From NCBI GenBank assembly GCA_020850415.1, contig JADZER010000011.1:124001-188000 (forward strand): DNA of 64,000 nucleotides, written 5' to 3'. Below are positions 9,096 to 17,793 of the stretch, piece after piece. The translations under genes and the position numbers were made by a program. Source of the DNA: Phycisphaerales bacterium. Lineage in GTDB: Bacteria; Planctomycetota; Phycisphaerae; Phycisphaerales; UBA1924. Under the pieces are notes generated by a model. It had not been told where the DNA came from. It made no database searches and was given only the letters and a program-made list of their open reading frames with translations. Numbering within the stretch: the first letter of the stretch is position 1; each line of letters begins with the position of its first letter.

Positions 9096-10417
9096 CACGC
9101 GACCTCCGCGAGCGCGTCGGCCGCCGCGCCGATGACCGCGTCGATGTCGGCCTCGGTGTGGGCCGCGGAGACGAAGGCGGCCTCGTACCCGGACGGCGCG
9201 AGCCACACGCCCCGGTCGAGCATGGCGTGAAAGAAGCGGTTGAAGAGCTTGTGGTCGCAGGCCTGGGCCTCGGCGAAGTTCCTGACGGGTTCGGCGCTGA
9301 AGCTGAAGCCGAACATGCCGCCGAGCGAGCCGGTGCTGACCGCGACACCCGCGCCGCGCCCCGCGCCGGCGAGCCCATCGGCGAGCCTCGCGGTGAGCAG
9401 GCCGAGCCGGTCGTAGAACCCCTCTGCCTTGCAGATCCCGAGCGTGGCGAGCCCGGCGGCCATGCCGACCGGGTTGCCGCTGAGCGTGCCGGCCTGGTAG
9501 ACGGGGCCGAGCGGGCTGACCTGGTCCATGAGCCTGGCGGGGCCGGCGTAGGCGGCGACGGGCATGCCGCCGCCGATGACCTTGCCCAGGCAGGTGAGAT
9601 CCGGCCTGATGCCGCAAACGCGCTGATAGCCACCCCACGCGACGCGGAAGCCGGTCATCACCTCGTCGAAGATAAGGACCGCCCCGTGCGCCGTGCACAG
9701 CTCGCGCAGCCGCTGCAGGAACCCGCCGACGGGCGGGACGAAGCCCATGTTGCCCGCGACCGGCTCTACCACGACGGCCGCGATGTCCGGCCCGATCTCG
9801 GCGAAGACCCTCGCCACCGCGTCCGCGTCGTTGTAGGCCACCACGACCGTGCCCGCGGCCGTGGCCTGGCTCACGCCGGGCGAGGTCGGCACGCCGTGGG
9901 TCGCCGCGCCCGAGCCCGCGGCGACGAGCATCGAGTCCGAGTGCCCGTGATAGTTGCCGGCGAACTTGACGATCTTCTGGCGTCCGGTGGCCGCGCGGGC
10001 CAGGCGGATCGCGCTCATGCACGCCTCGGTGCCGCTGTTAACAAAGCGGATCCGATCGTGCCCGGGCAGGGCTGAGAGGACCAGCTCGCCGAGCCTGGTC
10101 TCGTCCTCGCACGGGGCGCCGAAGCTGAGGCCGCGCTCGGCCGCCTCACGCACGGCGTCGAGCACGGCCGGGTGGGCGTGCCCGACGATCGCCGGCCCCC
10201 AGGTGCCGACAAGGTCGATGTAGCGGTGCCCGTCGAGGTCCTCGATATACGCGCCGTGCGCTCTGGCGACTGTCACCGGTGTGCCGCCGACCGATCCAAA
10301 CGCCCGCACGGGGCTGTTCACCCCGCCCACCAACACCTCGCGGGCCCGCGCGAAGGCGGCCTCGGACCTCGGCCGTGAAGCGCAGGTGCGGGCAACCGAA
10401 GACTGTTCCGTGGTCAT
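9095..10417 (-). CDS. hemL: Glutamate-1-semialdehyde 2,1-aminomutase
   Basis: PLP enzyme of the C5 pathway that converts glutamate-1-semialdehyde to 5-aminolevulinate. The product has 440 residues. GGVNSPVRAFGSVGGTP and the GAYIEDLDGHRYIDLVGTWG block are typical, FVNSGTEACMSAIRLARAAT binds cofactor phosphate, LIFDEVMTGFRVAWGG carries the PLP-ring Asp, and TCLGKVIGGGMP holds the Schiff-base Lys279. Its substrate must come from the GluTR half of the HemH-HemA fusion in the same operon, which shows that this organism uses the C5 route and not ALA synthase. GAGGAG precedes ATG at 10417; 24 bp separate it from hemB. Confidence 0.96.
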   Translation of the reverse strand: MTTEQSSVARTCASRPRSEAAFARAREVLVGGVNSPVRAFGSVGGTPVTVARAHGAYIEDLDGHRYIDLVGTWGPAIVGHAHPAVLDAVREAAERGLSFGAPCEDETRLGELVLSALPGHDRIRFVNSGTEACMSAIRLARAATGRQKIVKFAGNYHGHSDSMLVAAGSGAATHGVPTSPGVSQATAAGTVVVAYNDADAVARVFAEIGPDIAAVVVEPVAGNMGFVPPVGGFLQRLRELCTAHGAVLIFDEVMTGFRVAWGGYQRVCGIRPDLTCLGKVIGGGMPVAAYAGPARLMDQVSPLGPVYQAGTLSGNPVGMAAGLATLGICKAEGFYDRLGLLTARLADGLAGAGRGAGVAVSTGSLGGMFGFSFSAEPVRNFAEAQACDHKLFNRFFHAMLDRGVWLAPSGYEAAFVSAAHTEADIDAVIGAAADALAEVA

Positions 10418-10441
10418 GCCGTCGTCTCCTCGCCGATTCGC

Positions 10442-11455
10442 TTACGCGAGCCCGTGCTCCCGGCGCCACCACGCCGCATAGTCCAGAGCCCCGTAGGTCA
10501 GCACCACCCGCGACCCCGCCCGGGCCAGACAGAGCAGCGACTCGACGAGCCCCGCCTCGTAGTCCATGAGCCCCTGCGCCGCGGCGGCATGCAGCATCGC
10601 GTACTCGCCCGACACATGGTACGCCGCGACGGGGGTGTCGAACTCCGCCGCGAGCCTCGCGATGATGTCCAGATAGGGCAGCCCCGGCTTGACCATGATC
10701 ATGTCGGCGGCCTCGTCGACATCGAGCCCGGCCTCGAGGACGGCCTCGATGGCGTTGGCCGGGTCCATCTGGTAGGTCTTCTTGTCCTTGGGGACATCGG
10801 GCGCCTCGACCGGGGCCGAGCCCAGCGCGCCGCGGAAGGGCCCGTAGAAGCTGGACGCGTACTTGGCCGAGTAGGCGAGGATGATCGTGTCGGTGAGCCC
10901 GGCGGTGTCGAGCGCGTGGCGCATCGCCCCGACGCGCCCGTCCATCATGTCCGACGGCGCCACGATGTCGGCCCCGGCCCGGGCCTGCACGACCGCCATC
11001 TTCGCCAGCACCGCGACCGTCTCGTCGTTGAGCACCCTGCCGCGGGCGACGATGCCGTCGTGCCCGACCGTGCTGAACGGGTCGAGCGCGACATCGGCGA
11101 TCAGGCACGCCTCGGGCAGCGCCTTCTTGATGGCGCGGAGCGAGCGGCAGGCCAGGGTGTCCTCGCGGATGGCGCTGGAGCCGTCGGCGGACTTGCCCTC
11201 CTGCGGCACCTTGGGGAAGAGGGCGAACGCCCCCACCCCCATGCTCATCGCTTTCTCAGCCCGCCTGATCGCCTCGTCGATGCTCAGCCGGTCCACGCCC
11301 GGCATGCCGTGGATCGGCTGCACCTGCTTCTCGCCCTCGACGAGGAACATCGGGAGCACCAGGCGCGCGGGCGGCAGGTCGGTCTCGCGCACCAGCGCTC
11401 GGATGGTCTTGCTCTGGCGCAGCCGCCTCGGACGGATAGTCGGCAGGGGACCCAT
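10442..11455 (-). CDS. hemB: Porphobilinogen synthase (5-aminolevulinate dehydratase), Mg-type
   Basis: Condenses two 5-aminolevulinates to porphobilinogen. The product has 337 residues. Schiff-base lysines are seen as K198 (SAKYASSFYGPFRGALGSAP) and K256 (MIMVKPGLPYLD). The usual zinc-binding triple-cysteine loop is replaced by DVALDPFSTVGHDGIV (about 121-136), so this is probably a magnesium-dependent form, as in several other bacteria. The ATG at 11455 overlaps the upstream stop (TGATG) and has GGAGG upstream, so it is preferred to the GTG one codon earlier. Confidence 0.95.
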   Translation of the reverse strand: MGPLPTIRPRRLRQSKTIRALVRETDLPPARLVLPMFLVEGEKQVQPIHGMPGVDRLSIDEAIRRAEKAMSMGVGAFALFPKVPQEGKSADGSSAIREDTLACRSLRAIKKALPEACLIADVALDPFSTVGHDGIVARGRVLNDETVAVLAKMAVVQARAGADIVAPSDMMDGRVGAMRHALDTAGLTDTIILAYSAKYASSFYGPFRGALGSAPVEAPDVPKDKKTYQMDPANAIEAVLEAGLDVDEAADMIMVKPGLPYLDIIARLAAEFDTPVAAYHVSGEYAMLHAAAAQGLMDYEAGLVESLLCLARAGSRVVLTYGALDYAAWWRREHGLA

Positions 11456-12867
11456 CACGCCACCTCCTGGCCCACCGGCGCGGGCCGATGTTCGACAAAT
11501 GCCGCGATCTCGCCCGCCAGCGCGCGGGCCGCGACCACACGATCATTGACACCCAGCCCCCCCACCCAATTGCCCTGACACCACACACCGGGCGCGCCCG
11601 CGAGCAGCTTCTGCACGCGCTCGACGCGCGCCGCATGGCCCGGCCGGTAGACCGGCACCGCCCCCGGCCAGTAGCACGCCTGGGCCAGCACCGGCTCACC
11701 CCTGAAGCCCAGGATGGGCTTGAGGGACGCGTGCGCCCGCTCGATGAGCTGGGCCTCGCTCCACCGCATCGCGTCGGGCCAGCGCGTGCCGCCGATGATC
11801 GCCCGGACGAGCACCTGCCCCTCGGGGGCCGCGTCGGTGAAGATGCTGCTCGCCCAGATGCAGCCGAGCAGGGGCTCGATGCGCTCGGACTTGGGCAGCA
11901 GGAATCCGAAGCCGTCCAGAGAGTGCCCGACATCCTGGCGCCGGAAGCCCAGGTGCACCACGCCCAGCCCGGTCATCTCGACCGCGCCCAGCTCGGGCGC
12001 GATCCCCGGCACGAGCGGCCCGAGCAGCCGGCCCGCCCCCGCCGGCGCGATCGCCGTCACCACCGCGCCGGCCTCGACCTCACCTCGCCCGTGGCGCACC
12101 CGGTAGAACTCACCCACGCGTTCGATGCTCTCGACCGGGGCGTTGCACAGGAGCCGGTCGCCCAACGCCGCGCTCAGGGTGTCGATGAGCGTCTTGAGCC
12201 CGCCGTCGAAGCCGACCATCGCCCGCGTGCCCTTCTGCTCGCCGGCGGCGTCCATGTCGCGCTGCCGGCTCTTGAGCATCCCGACGATCGACCGCTCCTC
12301 GCGGTCGGCCTTGCTGTACCGCGGGATGCACGCGTCGAAGCTCAGCTCGTCGGCCTCGGCGGCGAAGATGCCCACCGCCGCGGCCCCCGCCAGGTACTTC
12401 GCCGCCTCCTCGCCGATTCGGCGCGACGCGACCTGGTACATCGTCTCATCGGTGTCGCCGGTGCGCGGGGCGCTCCTCACGACGCCCCGCAGCACCCGCA
12501 GCCGCCCGCCGAGCGACAGCAGCGGCGTCTTGAGCAAACCCATGGGCGAGGTCGGCACCTGCCTCATCACCCCGTCGCGGATCACGAACCGTTTCTTCGA
12601 GGCGTCGGCATCAACATCGACCGACCTGAGCCCCAGCTCGCCGAGCAGCTCGCCGAACGCCCCCGAACGCACCATCACGCTGAACGGCCCCTGCTCCAGC
12701 GTGTAGCCCGCCTGCCCGATGGTCTGGATCACGCCGCCGGCACGCGGCCCGGCCTCGAGCACGACGACATCCACACCCCGGCGCACCAGCGCGTGGCCGA
12801 GCGTGAGACCCGTGATCCCGGCGCCCACGATAACCACCTGCGTCGTCCCCGGTGAGGTCCCGGCCAT
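11455..12867 (-). CDS. hemY: Protoporphyrinogen IX oxidase, FAD-dependent (HemY/PPOX type)
   Basis: Oxidises a porphyrinogen to the porphyrin using FAD and normally oxygen. The product has 470 residues. It opens with the dinucleotide-binding motif VVIVGAGITGLTLGHAL, followed by VLEAGPRAGGVIQTI. The C-terminus ends in the family's FAD-contacting stretch GNWVGGLGVNDRVVAA. DGGLKTLIDTLSAAL in the middle matches PPOX. Its place before hemH in the pathway suggests protoporphyrinogen as substrate, but the coproporphyrinogen-oxidising form of the same family cannot be excluded by motifs alone. AGGAGG precedes the ATG; hemB overlaps its stop. Confidence 0.9.
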   Translation of the reverse strand: MAGTSPGTTQVVIVGAGITGLTLGHALVRRGVDVVVLEAGPRAGGVIQTIGQAGYTLEQGPFSVMVRSGAFGELLGELGLRSVDVDADASKKRFVIRDGVMRQVPTSPMGLLKTPLLSLGGRLRVLRGVVRSAPRTGDTDETMYQVASRRIGEEAAKYLAGAAAVGIFAAEADELSFDACIPRYSKADREERSIVGMLKSRQRDMDAAGEQKGTRAMVGFDGGLKTLIDTLSAALGDRLLCNAPVESIERVGEFYRVRHGRGEVEAGAVVTAIAPAGAGRLLGPLVPGIAPELGAVEMTGLGVVHLGFRRQDVGHSLDGFGFLLPKSERIEPLLGCIWASSIFTDAAPEGQVLVRAIIGGTRWPDAMRWSEAQLIERAHASLKPILGFRGEPVLAQACYWPGAVPVYRPGHAARVERVQKLLAGAPGVWCQGNWVGGLGVNDRVVAARALAGEIAAFVEHRPAPVGQEVA

Positions 12868-12877
12868 GGCAAGCCTC

Positions 12878-13921
12878 CTAGCTCCCGATCACGACCCGGT
12901 GGGCCGCGTCGATCATCGCCTGCACATTCTCCACCGGCGTGTTCTGCAGCACGCCGTGCCCGAGGTTGAGCACATGCCCAGTGTGACCGCCCTCGCGGAT
13001 GCACGCCTCGGCCGCCCCGCCGACCTGCTCGGGCGTGCCCGTCAGCAGCAGCCCGTTGTCCACATTCCCCTGGACCGCCTTGCCCGGCATCGCGTCCCTG
13101 GCCGCCGCGAGCGACACGCCCGAGCCGACGCTGATCACATCCGCCCCACTGGCGGCCATCAGCGCGGGGTCGATGTCCTTGGCAAACAGCACCCGCGGCA
13201 CGCCGGCGCCGGCGATCCGCTCGAAGACACGACGCTGAGCGGGCAAGGCCCACTCGCACAGCTCCGCCTCGCTGAACGACTGGGCGCAGGACTCAAAGAG
13301 CTGCACCGCCGACACGCCGCACTCGATCTGCATGAGCAGGTAGTCGGCCGTGAGCTCGGCGATCCGGTCGAGCAGGGCCCCCGCGGCCTCCGGGGCCTCC
13401 CGCAGCAACCGCTTGACCCACACGGCGTCGTCCTTTGGGCTCCCGCCCTCGGCGGCGAAAGCAAGCAGCGTCAGCGGCGCGCCCGCGAAGCCCAGGAGCG
13501 GCGCCGACCCGTCGAGCCGCTCGAGCGCCAGGCCGATGCTCTCGGCCACGAACGCCATCGCCTCTCGCGGGTCGTACCGCTCCAGCCGGTCGGCGTCGGC
13601 GGCCGTCCGGATCGGTCGCTCGAGCACCGGCCCGGGCCGGAACACGAAGGGCGCGCCCATCGGCCCCAGCGGCGTGAGGATGTCCTGGAAGAGGATCGCC
13701 GCGTCGACCCCGAACCGCATCGGCAGGACCGTGATGTCCGCCGCGTGGACGGGGTGGGCGAACAGCTCCTCGAGCTCGAGGCCGACATCGGCGCGCAGCT
13801 TCCGGTAGGCCGGGTCGAATCGCCCCGCCTGGCGCATGAGCCACACGGGCGTCCGGTCGGTCCGCTCCCCTCGCATCGCGCGGAGTATCAGATCATTGCG
13901 GGGCGTGGGCCTCACGCTCAC
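12878..13921 (-). CDS. hemE: Uroporphyrinogen decarboxylase
   Basis: Removes four acetate carboxyls from uroporphyrinogen III to give coproporphyrinogen III. The product has 347 residues. The hallmark TPVWLMRQAGRFDPAYRKLR lies near the N-terminus, ITVLPMRFGVDAAILFQDIL holds the catalytic Asp region, and GFAGAPLTLLAF and VLNLGHGVLQNTPVENV follow. GTG at 13921 is chosen because it overlaps the hemN stop (GTGA) and gives the normal length; an ATG about 14 codons upstream in the same frame is possible but would add an unusual leader. 10 bp separate it from hemY. Confidence 0.95.
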   Translation of the reverse strand: MSVRPTPRNDLILRAMRGERTDRTPVWLMRQAGRFDPAYRKLRADVGLELEELFAHPVHAADITVLPMRFGVDAAILFQDILTPLGPMGAPFVFRPGPVLERPIRTAADADRLERYDPREAMAFVAESIGLALERLDGSAPLLGFAGAPLTLLAFAAEGGSPKDDAVWVKRLLREAPEAAGALLDRIAELTADYLLMQIECGVSAVQLFESCAQSFSEAELCEWALPAQRRVFERIAGAGVPRVLFAKDIDPALMAASGADVISVGSGVSLAAARDAMPGKAVQGNVDNGLLLTGTPEQVGGAAEACIREGGHTGHVLNLGHGVLQNTPVENVQAMIDAAHRVVIGS

Positions 13922-15351
13922 GCGCTCGCCGAGAAGGTTTGTTCCATGCCCGTCCATGCCGCCTCCGCGGGGAGATACCCGTCGAACACCGCCGCGACAT
14001 TCCGCATGAGCACCCGCCCCAGCGGGAAGGTCAGACGGACGCCCCCGGGCTCGGTCCACTGGACCAGCCCGTCCCCGACCAGCCGCTCGATCTGCGGCCT
14101 GGCCTTCTCGAAGTACTCGGCGAACTCCACGCCCACCTCGCGCCTCAGCCGGGCCGGGTCGATCTCGCAGTGGCAGTAGAGCTGCATGAGGGCGGCCTGC
14201 CGGACGGCGTCGTCCGCGCTGAACGCCATGCCGCGCACGCCCGGGTCCTCCCCGCTGAGCACCTTGTCGGCGTAGGCGTTCACATCGTGCTCGTTCTGCA
14301 GGTACATCGCCCGCGGCAGGACGCTGATCGCCGAGCACCCGAGCCCGAAGAGATCCAGCTCGGCCCCGGTCGTCATGCCCTGGAAGGTGCGGTTGATCTG
14401 GCCGTTCTTCATCGCCTCGGCCAGCAGCTCGTCGGGCTTGGCGAAGTGGTCGAGCCCGATGAACTCGTACCCGGCGTTGCCGAAGCGGACCGTCGCCTCG
14501 AGCATCATGGTGAGCTTGGTGTCCGAGTCCGGCAGGGCGCTGTGGTCGAGCCCGCGCTGGTTGGCCAGACGGTCGGGGATCGCCGCGTAGTGATAGAAAG
14601 CAATCCGGTCGGGCGAGAGGGTGATCGCCTTCTCGATCATGGTGCTGACCGTCCCGACGGTCTGCTTGGGCAGGCCGTAGATCAGGTCGAAGTTGATGCT
14701 CTCGAAGCCCGCCGCCCGCGCGTCCTCGACGGTCTTCTTGACCATCTCGTAGGGCTGGATCCGCCCGACATGCTCCTGCACCTCGGGGTCGAAGTCCTGC
14801 ACGCCCAGCGAAATGCGGTTGAACCCGACCTCGTGCAGCAGGTTGAGCTGCTCGGCGGTGGTCACCCGCGGGTCGACCTCGATCGAGACCTCAGCGTCCG
14901 GGGCGACATCGAACAGCGCCTTGGTCCGCTCGTGCAAGCGCCGGATCTGCTCGCAGTCCAGGTAGGTCGGCGTGCCGCCGCCCCAGTGGATCTGCCTTAC
15001 GACGCGGCGGCGCCCGTCGATCTGCCCGATGTCCGCCGCACGGAGTTCCAGCTCCTTCAGCAGGGCCTCAAGATACCGCTCGACCTTGCCCGCGCCGGAC
15101 TTGCCGTCCTTGCGGACGATCGTCCGGTTGCACCCGCAGAACCTGCACATCTTCTCGCAGAACGGGAGGTGCAGATAGAGCGACAGGTCCCGCGCCCGTC
15201 CGGCCTTCGTGCTGATCGCCCGCAGTTCCGCGGCCTCGGTCGCGTCCACCGCGTGCCACCAGGTCGGCATCGGGTAGGCCACATGGCGTGGCAGGCTGAG
15301 CCCGGCGTACCGGCCGAACACCTCTCGGTTGATCACTGGTAGTTGAGACAT
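13918..15351 (-). CDS. hemN: Oxygen-independent coproporphyrinogen III oxidase (radical SAM)
   Basis: Converts coproporphyrinogen III to protoporphyrinogen IX anaerobically with two S-adenosylmethionines. The product has 477 residues. YLHLPFCEKMCRFCGCNR has the CxxxCxxC cluster motif followed by the fourth Cys that marks true HemN as opposed to HemW. IHWGGGTPTYL binds SAM, then NRISLGVQDFDPEVQ and ESINFDLIYGLPKQT follow. The C-terminal domain (about 370-470) is the HemN-specific lid. AAGGAG lies 8 nt before ATG at 15351, and the start overlaps the end of the upstream fusion gene by 19 nt. It predicts heme synthesis without oxygen at this step. Confidence 0.95.
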   Translation of the reverse strand: MSQLPVINREVFGRYAGLSLPRHVAYPMPTWWHAVDATEAAELRAISTKAGRARDLSLYLHLPFCEKMCRFCGCNRTIVRKDGKSGAGKVERYLEALLKELELRAADIGQIDGRRRVVRQIHWGGGTPTYLDCEQIRRLHERTKALFDVAPDAEVSIEVDPRVTTAEQLNLLHEVGFNRISLGVQDFDPEVQEHVGRIQPYEMVKKTVEDARAAGFESINFDLIYGLPKQTVGTVSTMIEKAITLSPDRIAFYHYAAIPDRLANQRGLDHSALPDSDTKLTMMLEATVRFGNAGYEFIGLDHFAKPDELLAEAMKNGQINRTFQGMTTGAELDLFGLGCSAISVLPRAMYLQNEHDVNAYADKVLSGEDPGVRGMAFSADDAVRQAALMQLYCHCEIDPARLRREVGVEFAEYFEKARPQIERLVGDGLVQWTEPGGVRLTFPLGRVLMRNVAAVFDGYLPAEAAWTGMEQTFSASA

Positions 15352-17684
15352 ACCACGGTCTCCTTCCGTCCTTCGGCGCTGGCCGCGCCGTGGGCCTTCC
15401 CGTTCACGGTCCCGTTGGTGTGGCAGCCGGCCCCGCCGCACTTCTCGCAGGGCCCCTTCGTGCACTCGTGCTTCACCGGGTCCCACCCGGCGGCGCACGC
15501 GGTCGCCTCGACAAACCGGCGGGCCTCGTCGAAGGCGTCGGAGAACCCGGCCTTCGCGATCTGCCGCTCGCCGTACTCGGCCGCGGCCTGGCCCAGCTTG
15601 TCCGCCGGGATCAGCCGCACGCCCGCGATCCCCTCCAGCCCGACGGTCGATCCGAAGCTGTTGAAATCGACGATCGTGAGCCCTCGCTTCGAGAAGTCGC
15701 GCAGACCCTCGAGGTGCTCGCGCCGCAGGACCGGCTCCCGGGCGTCGATCCCCAGGAAGATCGTGTCCGCGTGCGCGATCGCCTGCACCACCTCCGCGTC
15801 GTCGTAGCGATCGACCCGCAGCCGGCGCGCGTGCGGCGCGACCTGGCGGACGAACTTGATGAGTTCCTTCCGGGCCGTCCCGCGGTACACCAGGGTGAGC
15901 TTGTCGCTCTCCTCCGGCCTGCCCTCGGTGAAGATCCGGAGGAGCTGGCGCGAGGTCGTCGACCCGCCGATGATGACCCCTTCCTGCCTGGCAGGGTCCC
16001 AGCGCAGGTCCATGCTCGCCATCGCCGCCGCGGCGAAGTCGGACATGTACCCGCCCCACGCCGTCTCCTCCCGGATGGAGCCCGCGGCCCGCTCGACCTC
16101 GTCGAGCAGCCGGCCCAGGCCCGGGCTGAGCGTCTCGGCGTGCTCGGCCATCATCCGCGCCGAGCGGAGCTGCTCCATGACATCCGAATCGCCCGGCAGC
16201 GTGCTGTTGAGCCCCAGCGAGGTCTTCAGCAGGCGCCTGTAGGCGTCGCGGCCCTTGAGCGCGACGGGCTCCACACCAGCGCCGGCGTGCGCGAAGAACC
16301 CCGCCCGCAGCCCCGGGATCACCCGGTCGGCCGCGCCGCCGTGATCGGTCAGCGCGTACAGCTCGCTCCGCTGGCAGGTGTTGAAGACGAAACACCCGTC
16401 GATGTGGGGCTGGGCCCGGCAGGCCTTGACGCAGTCGAACAGGTCCGTCCGCTCCCGCCGGAGCGACCGCAGGCACTCGTCGTCGACGAAGTCCATCTCG
16501 TCCCGCTGCTCCAGACGCCCGGGCTTAGCGACCCCCACCATCACCAGCCGGTTGATGAGCGCCTTGAGCGGCTCGACCTTGCTCGAGGTGCACAGCGGCG
16601 TGATGGGCTGGGCAGGGTCCATCGCGGTCGGGCCCTTCCGAACCAGCGACGCGAGCGCCTTGATGAACTCCTCATCGTCGTTCAGCGAGGGCGCCAGGTG
16701 CAGCGTCCCGCCGCCGGACTTCTCCGCGAACAGCCGGGCGTACTGCACGCCGATCTCCTCGATCGTCTCGAGGCAGTCGGCCGTGAAGCTGATCGGGCAC
16801 ACCACCAGGTTCTTCTCGCCCCGTCCGGCGAGCTCGGCCACCGCGTGCTCCGTGCTCGGGCTGAGCCACGGCACGGGCCCCAGCTTGCTCTGGAATGACA
16901 GGTCGCACCGCTCCTCCGGCCACCCGATCCGGCGCCGCACGAGCTCCATGGTCCGCCGGATCTGCCCCTCGTAGGGGTCGCCGTCACGGATGTAGCTCTG
17001 CGGCATCGAGTGGGTGCTGAAGAGCAGGAAGGCCGTCTCCGGCGCGAGGCCGCGCTCGGCAATGAACCGGTTGATCAGCAGCGCCTGCGCCTCGATGTAG
17101 GCCCGGTCGTCGTACCACTCCGTCCGCACCGTCAGGTTGAACCGCAGCCCCTGGACCCGGAGCTCGCGGTAGAGCACCTCGAGAGCCGTCCCGGTCGTCG
17201 GCCCGGCCCACTGCGGGTACATCGGCACCACCACGACCTCGGTCACCTCGTCGGCCGCCAGCTTCGCGACGACATCGCGGATGCTGGGGCTCCCGTACCG
17301 CATCGCGTAGCAGACCTCCCAGCCGCCGCCCAGCCGCTCGCGGAGCTTGTTCTGCTGACGCTCGGTGATGACGCGCAGCGGCGAGCCCTCGTCCGACCAG
17401 ATGGTCTGATAGGCGTGCGCCGACTTGGGCCCGCGGAAGTGGGCGATCATCGCCGCCAGCGCCGGCGTGAAGTGCCTCCACGCGCCGGGCAGCTTGATCA
17501 CGAACGGGTCCGCGAGGAACTCGCGGAGATACCGGCGGACATCGGCCACCGAGGTCGAGTCCGGGGTCCCCAGGTTGATGAGCAGCGCCGCGCGCTTCCG
17601 CGCCCGGTGGCATACGCAACGCGCGTTGCCGCCAGAGCAACCCGTGCAGCCCGTGCACGCGGTCTGGGTAGACAGGCGATCCAT
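15333..17684 (-). CDS. Ferrochelatase - glutamyl-tRNA reductase-like fusion with cysteine-rich ends
   Basis: One continuous 783-residue frame. Residues 1-28 contain C10, C13, C16, C23 and C25. Residues about 30-350 are ferrochelatase (HemH), which inserts Fe2+ into protoporphyrin: LLINLGTPDS, MRYGSPSI, MYPQWAGPTTG, FSTHSMPQSYI with catalytic His225, and SFTADCLETIEEIG with Glu306. Residues about 378-720 resemble glutamyl-tRNA reductase (HemA): VMVGV then LEQRDEMDF, NTCQRSELYAL with the candidate nucleophile Cys437, a GLNSTLPGDSDVMEQLRSA helix, and a Rossmann-like part ending in VDFNSFGSTVGLEGI. The tail has C730, C741, C746, C749 and C754. The NADPH glycine motif is altered (IIGGSTTSR). AGGAG precedes ATG at 17684. 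It is the second gene of the heme operon and the only hemA candidate here. Confidence 0.85.
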   Translation of the reverse strand: MDRLSTQTACTGCTGCSGGNARCVCHRARKRAALLINLGTPDSTSVADVRRYLREFLADPFVIKLPGAWRHFTPALAAMIAHFRGPKSAHAYQTIWSDEGSPLRVITERQQNKLRERLGGGWEVCYAMRYGSPSIRDVVAKLAADEVTEVVVVPMYPQWAGPTTGTALEVLYRELRVQGLRFNLTVRTEWYDDRAYIEAQALLINRFIAERGLAPETAFLLFSTHSMPQSYIRDGDPYEGQIRRTMELVRRRIGWPEERCDLSFQSKLGPVPWLSPSTEHAVAELAGRGEKNLVVCPISFTADCLETIEEIGVQYARLFAEKSGGGTLHLAPSLNDDEEFIKALASLVRKGPTAMDPAQPITPLCTSSKVEPLKALINRLVMVGVAKPGRLEQRDEMDFVDDECLRSLRRERTDLFDCVKACRAQPHIDGCFVFNTCQRSELYALTDHGGAADRVIPGLRAGFFAHAGAGVEPVALKGRDAYRRLLKTSLGLNSTLPGDSDVMEQLRSARMMAEHAETLSPGLGRLLDEVERAAGSIREETAWGGYMSDFAAAAMASMDLRWDPARQEGVIIGGSTTSRQLLRIFTEGRPEESDKLTLVYRGTARKELIKFVRQVAPHARRLRVDRYDDAEVVQAIAHADTIFLGIDAREPVLRREHLEGLRDFSKRGLTIVDFNSFGSTVGLEGIAGVRLIPADKLGQAAAEYGERQIAKAGFSDAFDEARRFVEATACAAGWDPVKHECTKGPCEKCGGAGCHTNGTVNGKAHGAASAEGRKETVVCLNYQ

Positions 17685-17793
17685 GGCTTCTCCTTCGCCG
17701 GCCCGCGCTTGCCTGCGCCGCGTCCAGCGCAGCCGCGCGAGCCCCTGACCAAACGGTCCAGTCATCGGATCCAAATCAGTTGTGGGACAGTCC

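Noticed and set aside
15333..17684. Two separate genes hemH and hemA joined by a missed frameshift
   Set aside because: The frame is open from the ferrochelatase through the linker and the reductase with no internal stop and continuous sense in both halves, and no ribosome site with ATG was found at the junction. A read-level check is still listed as the refutation test.
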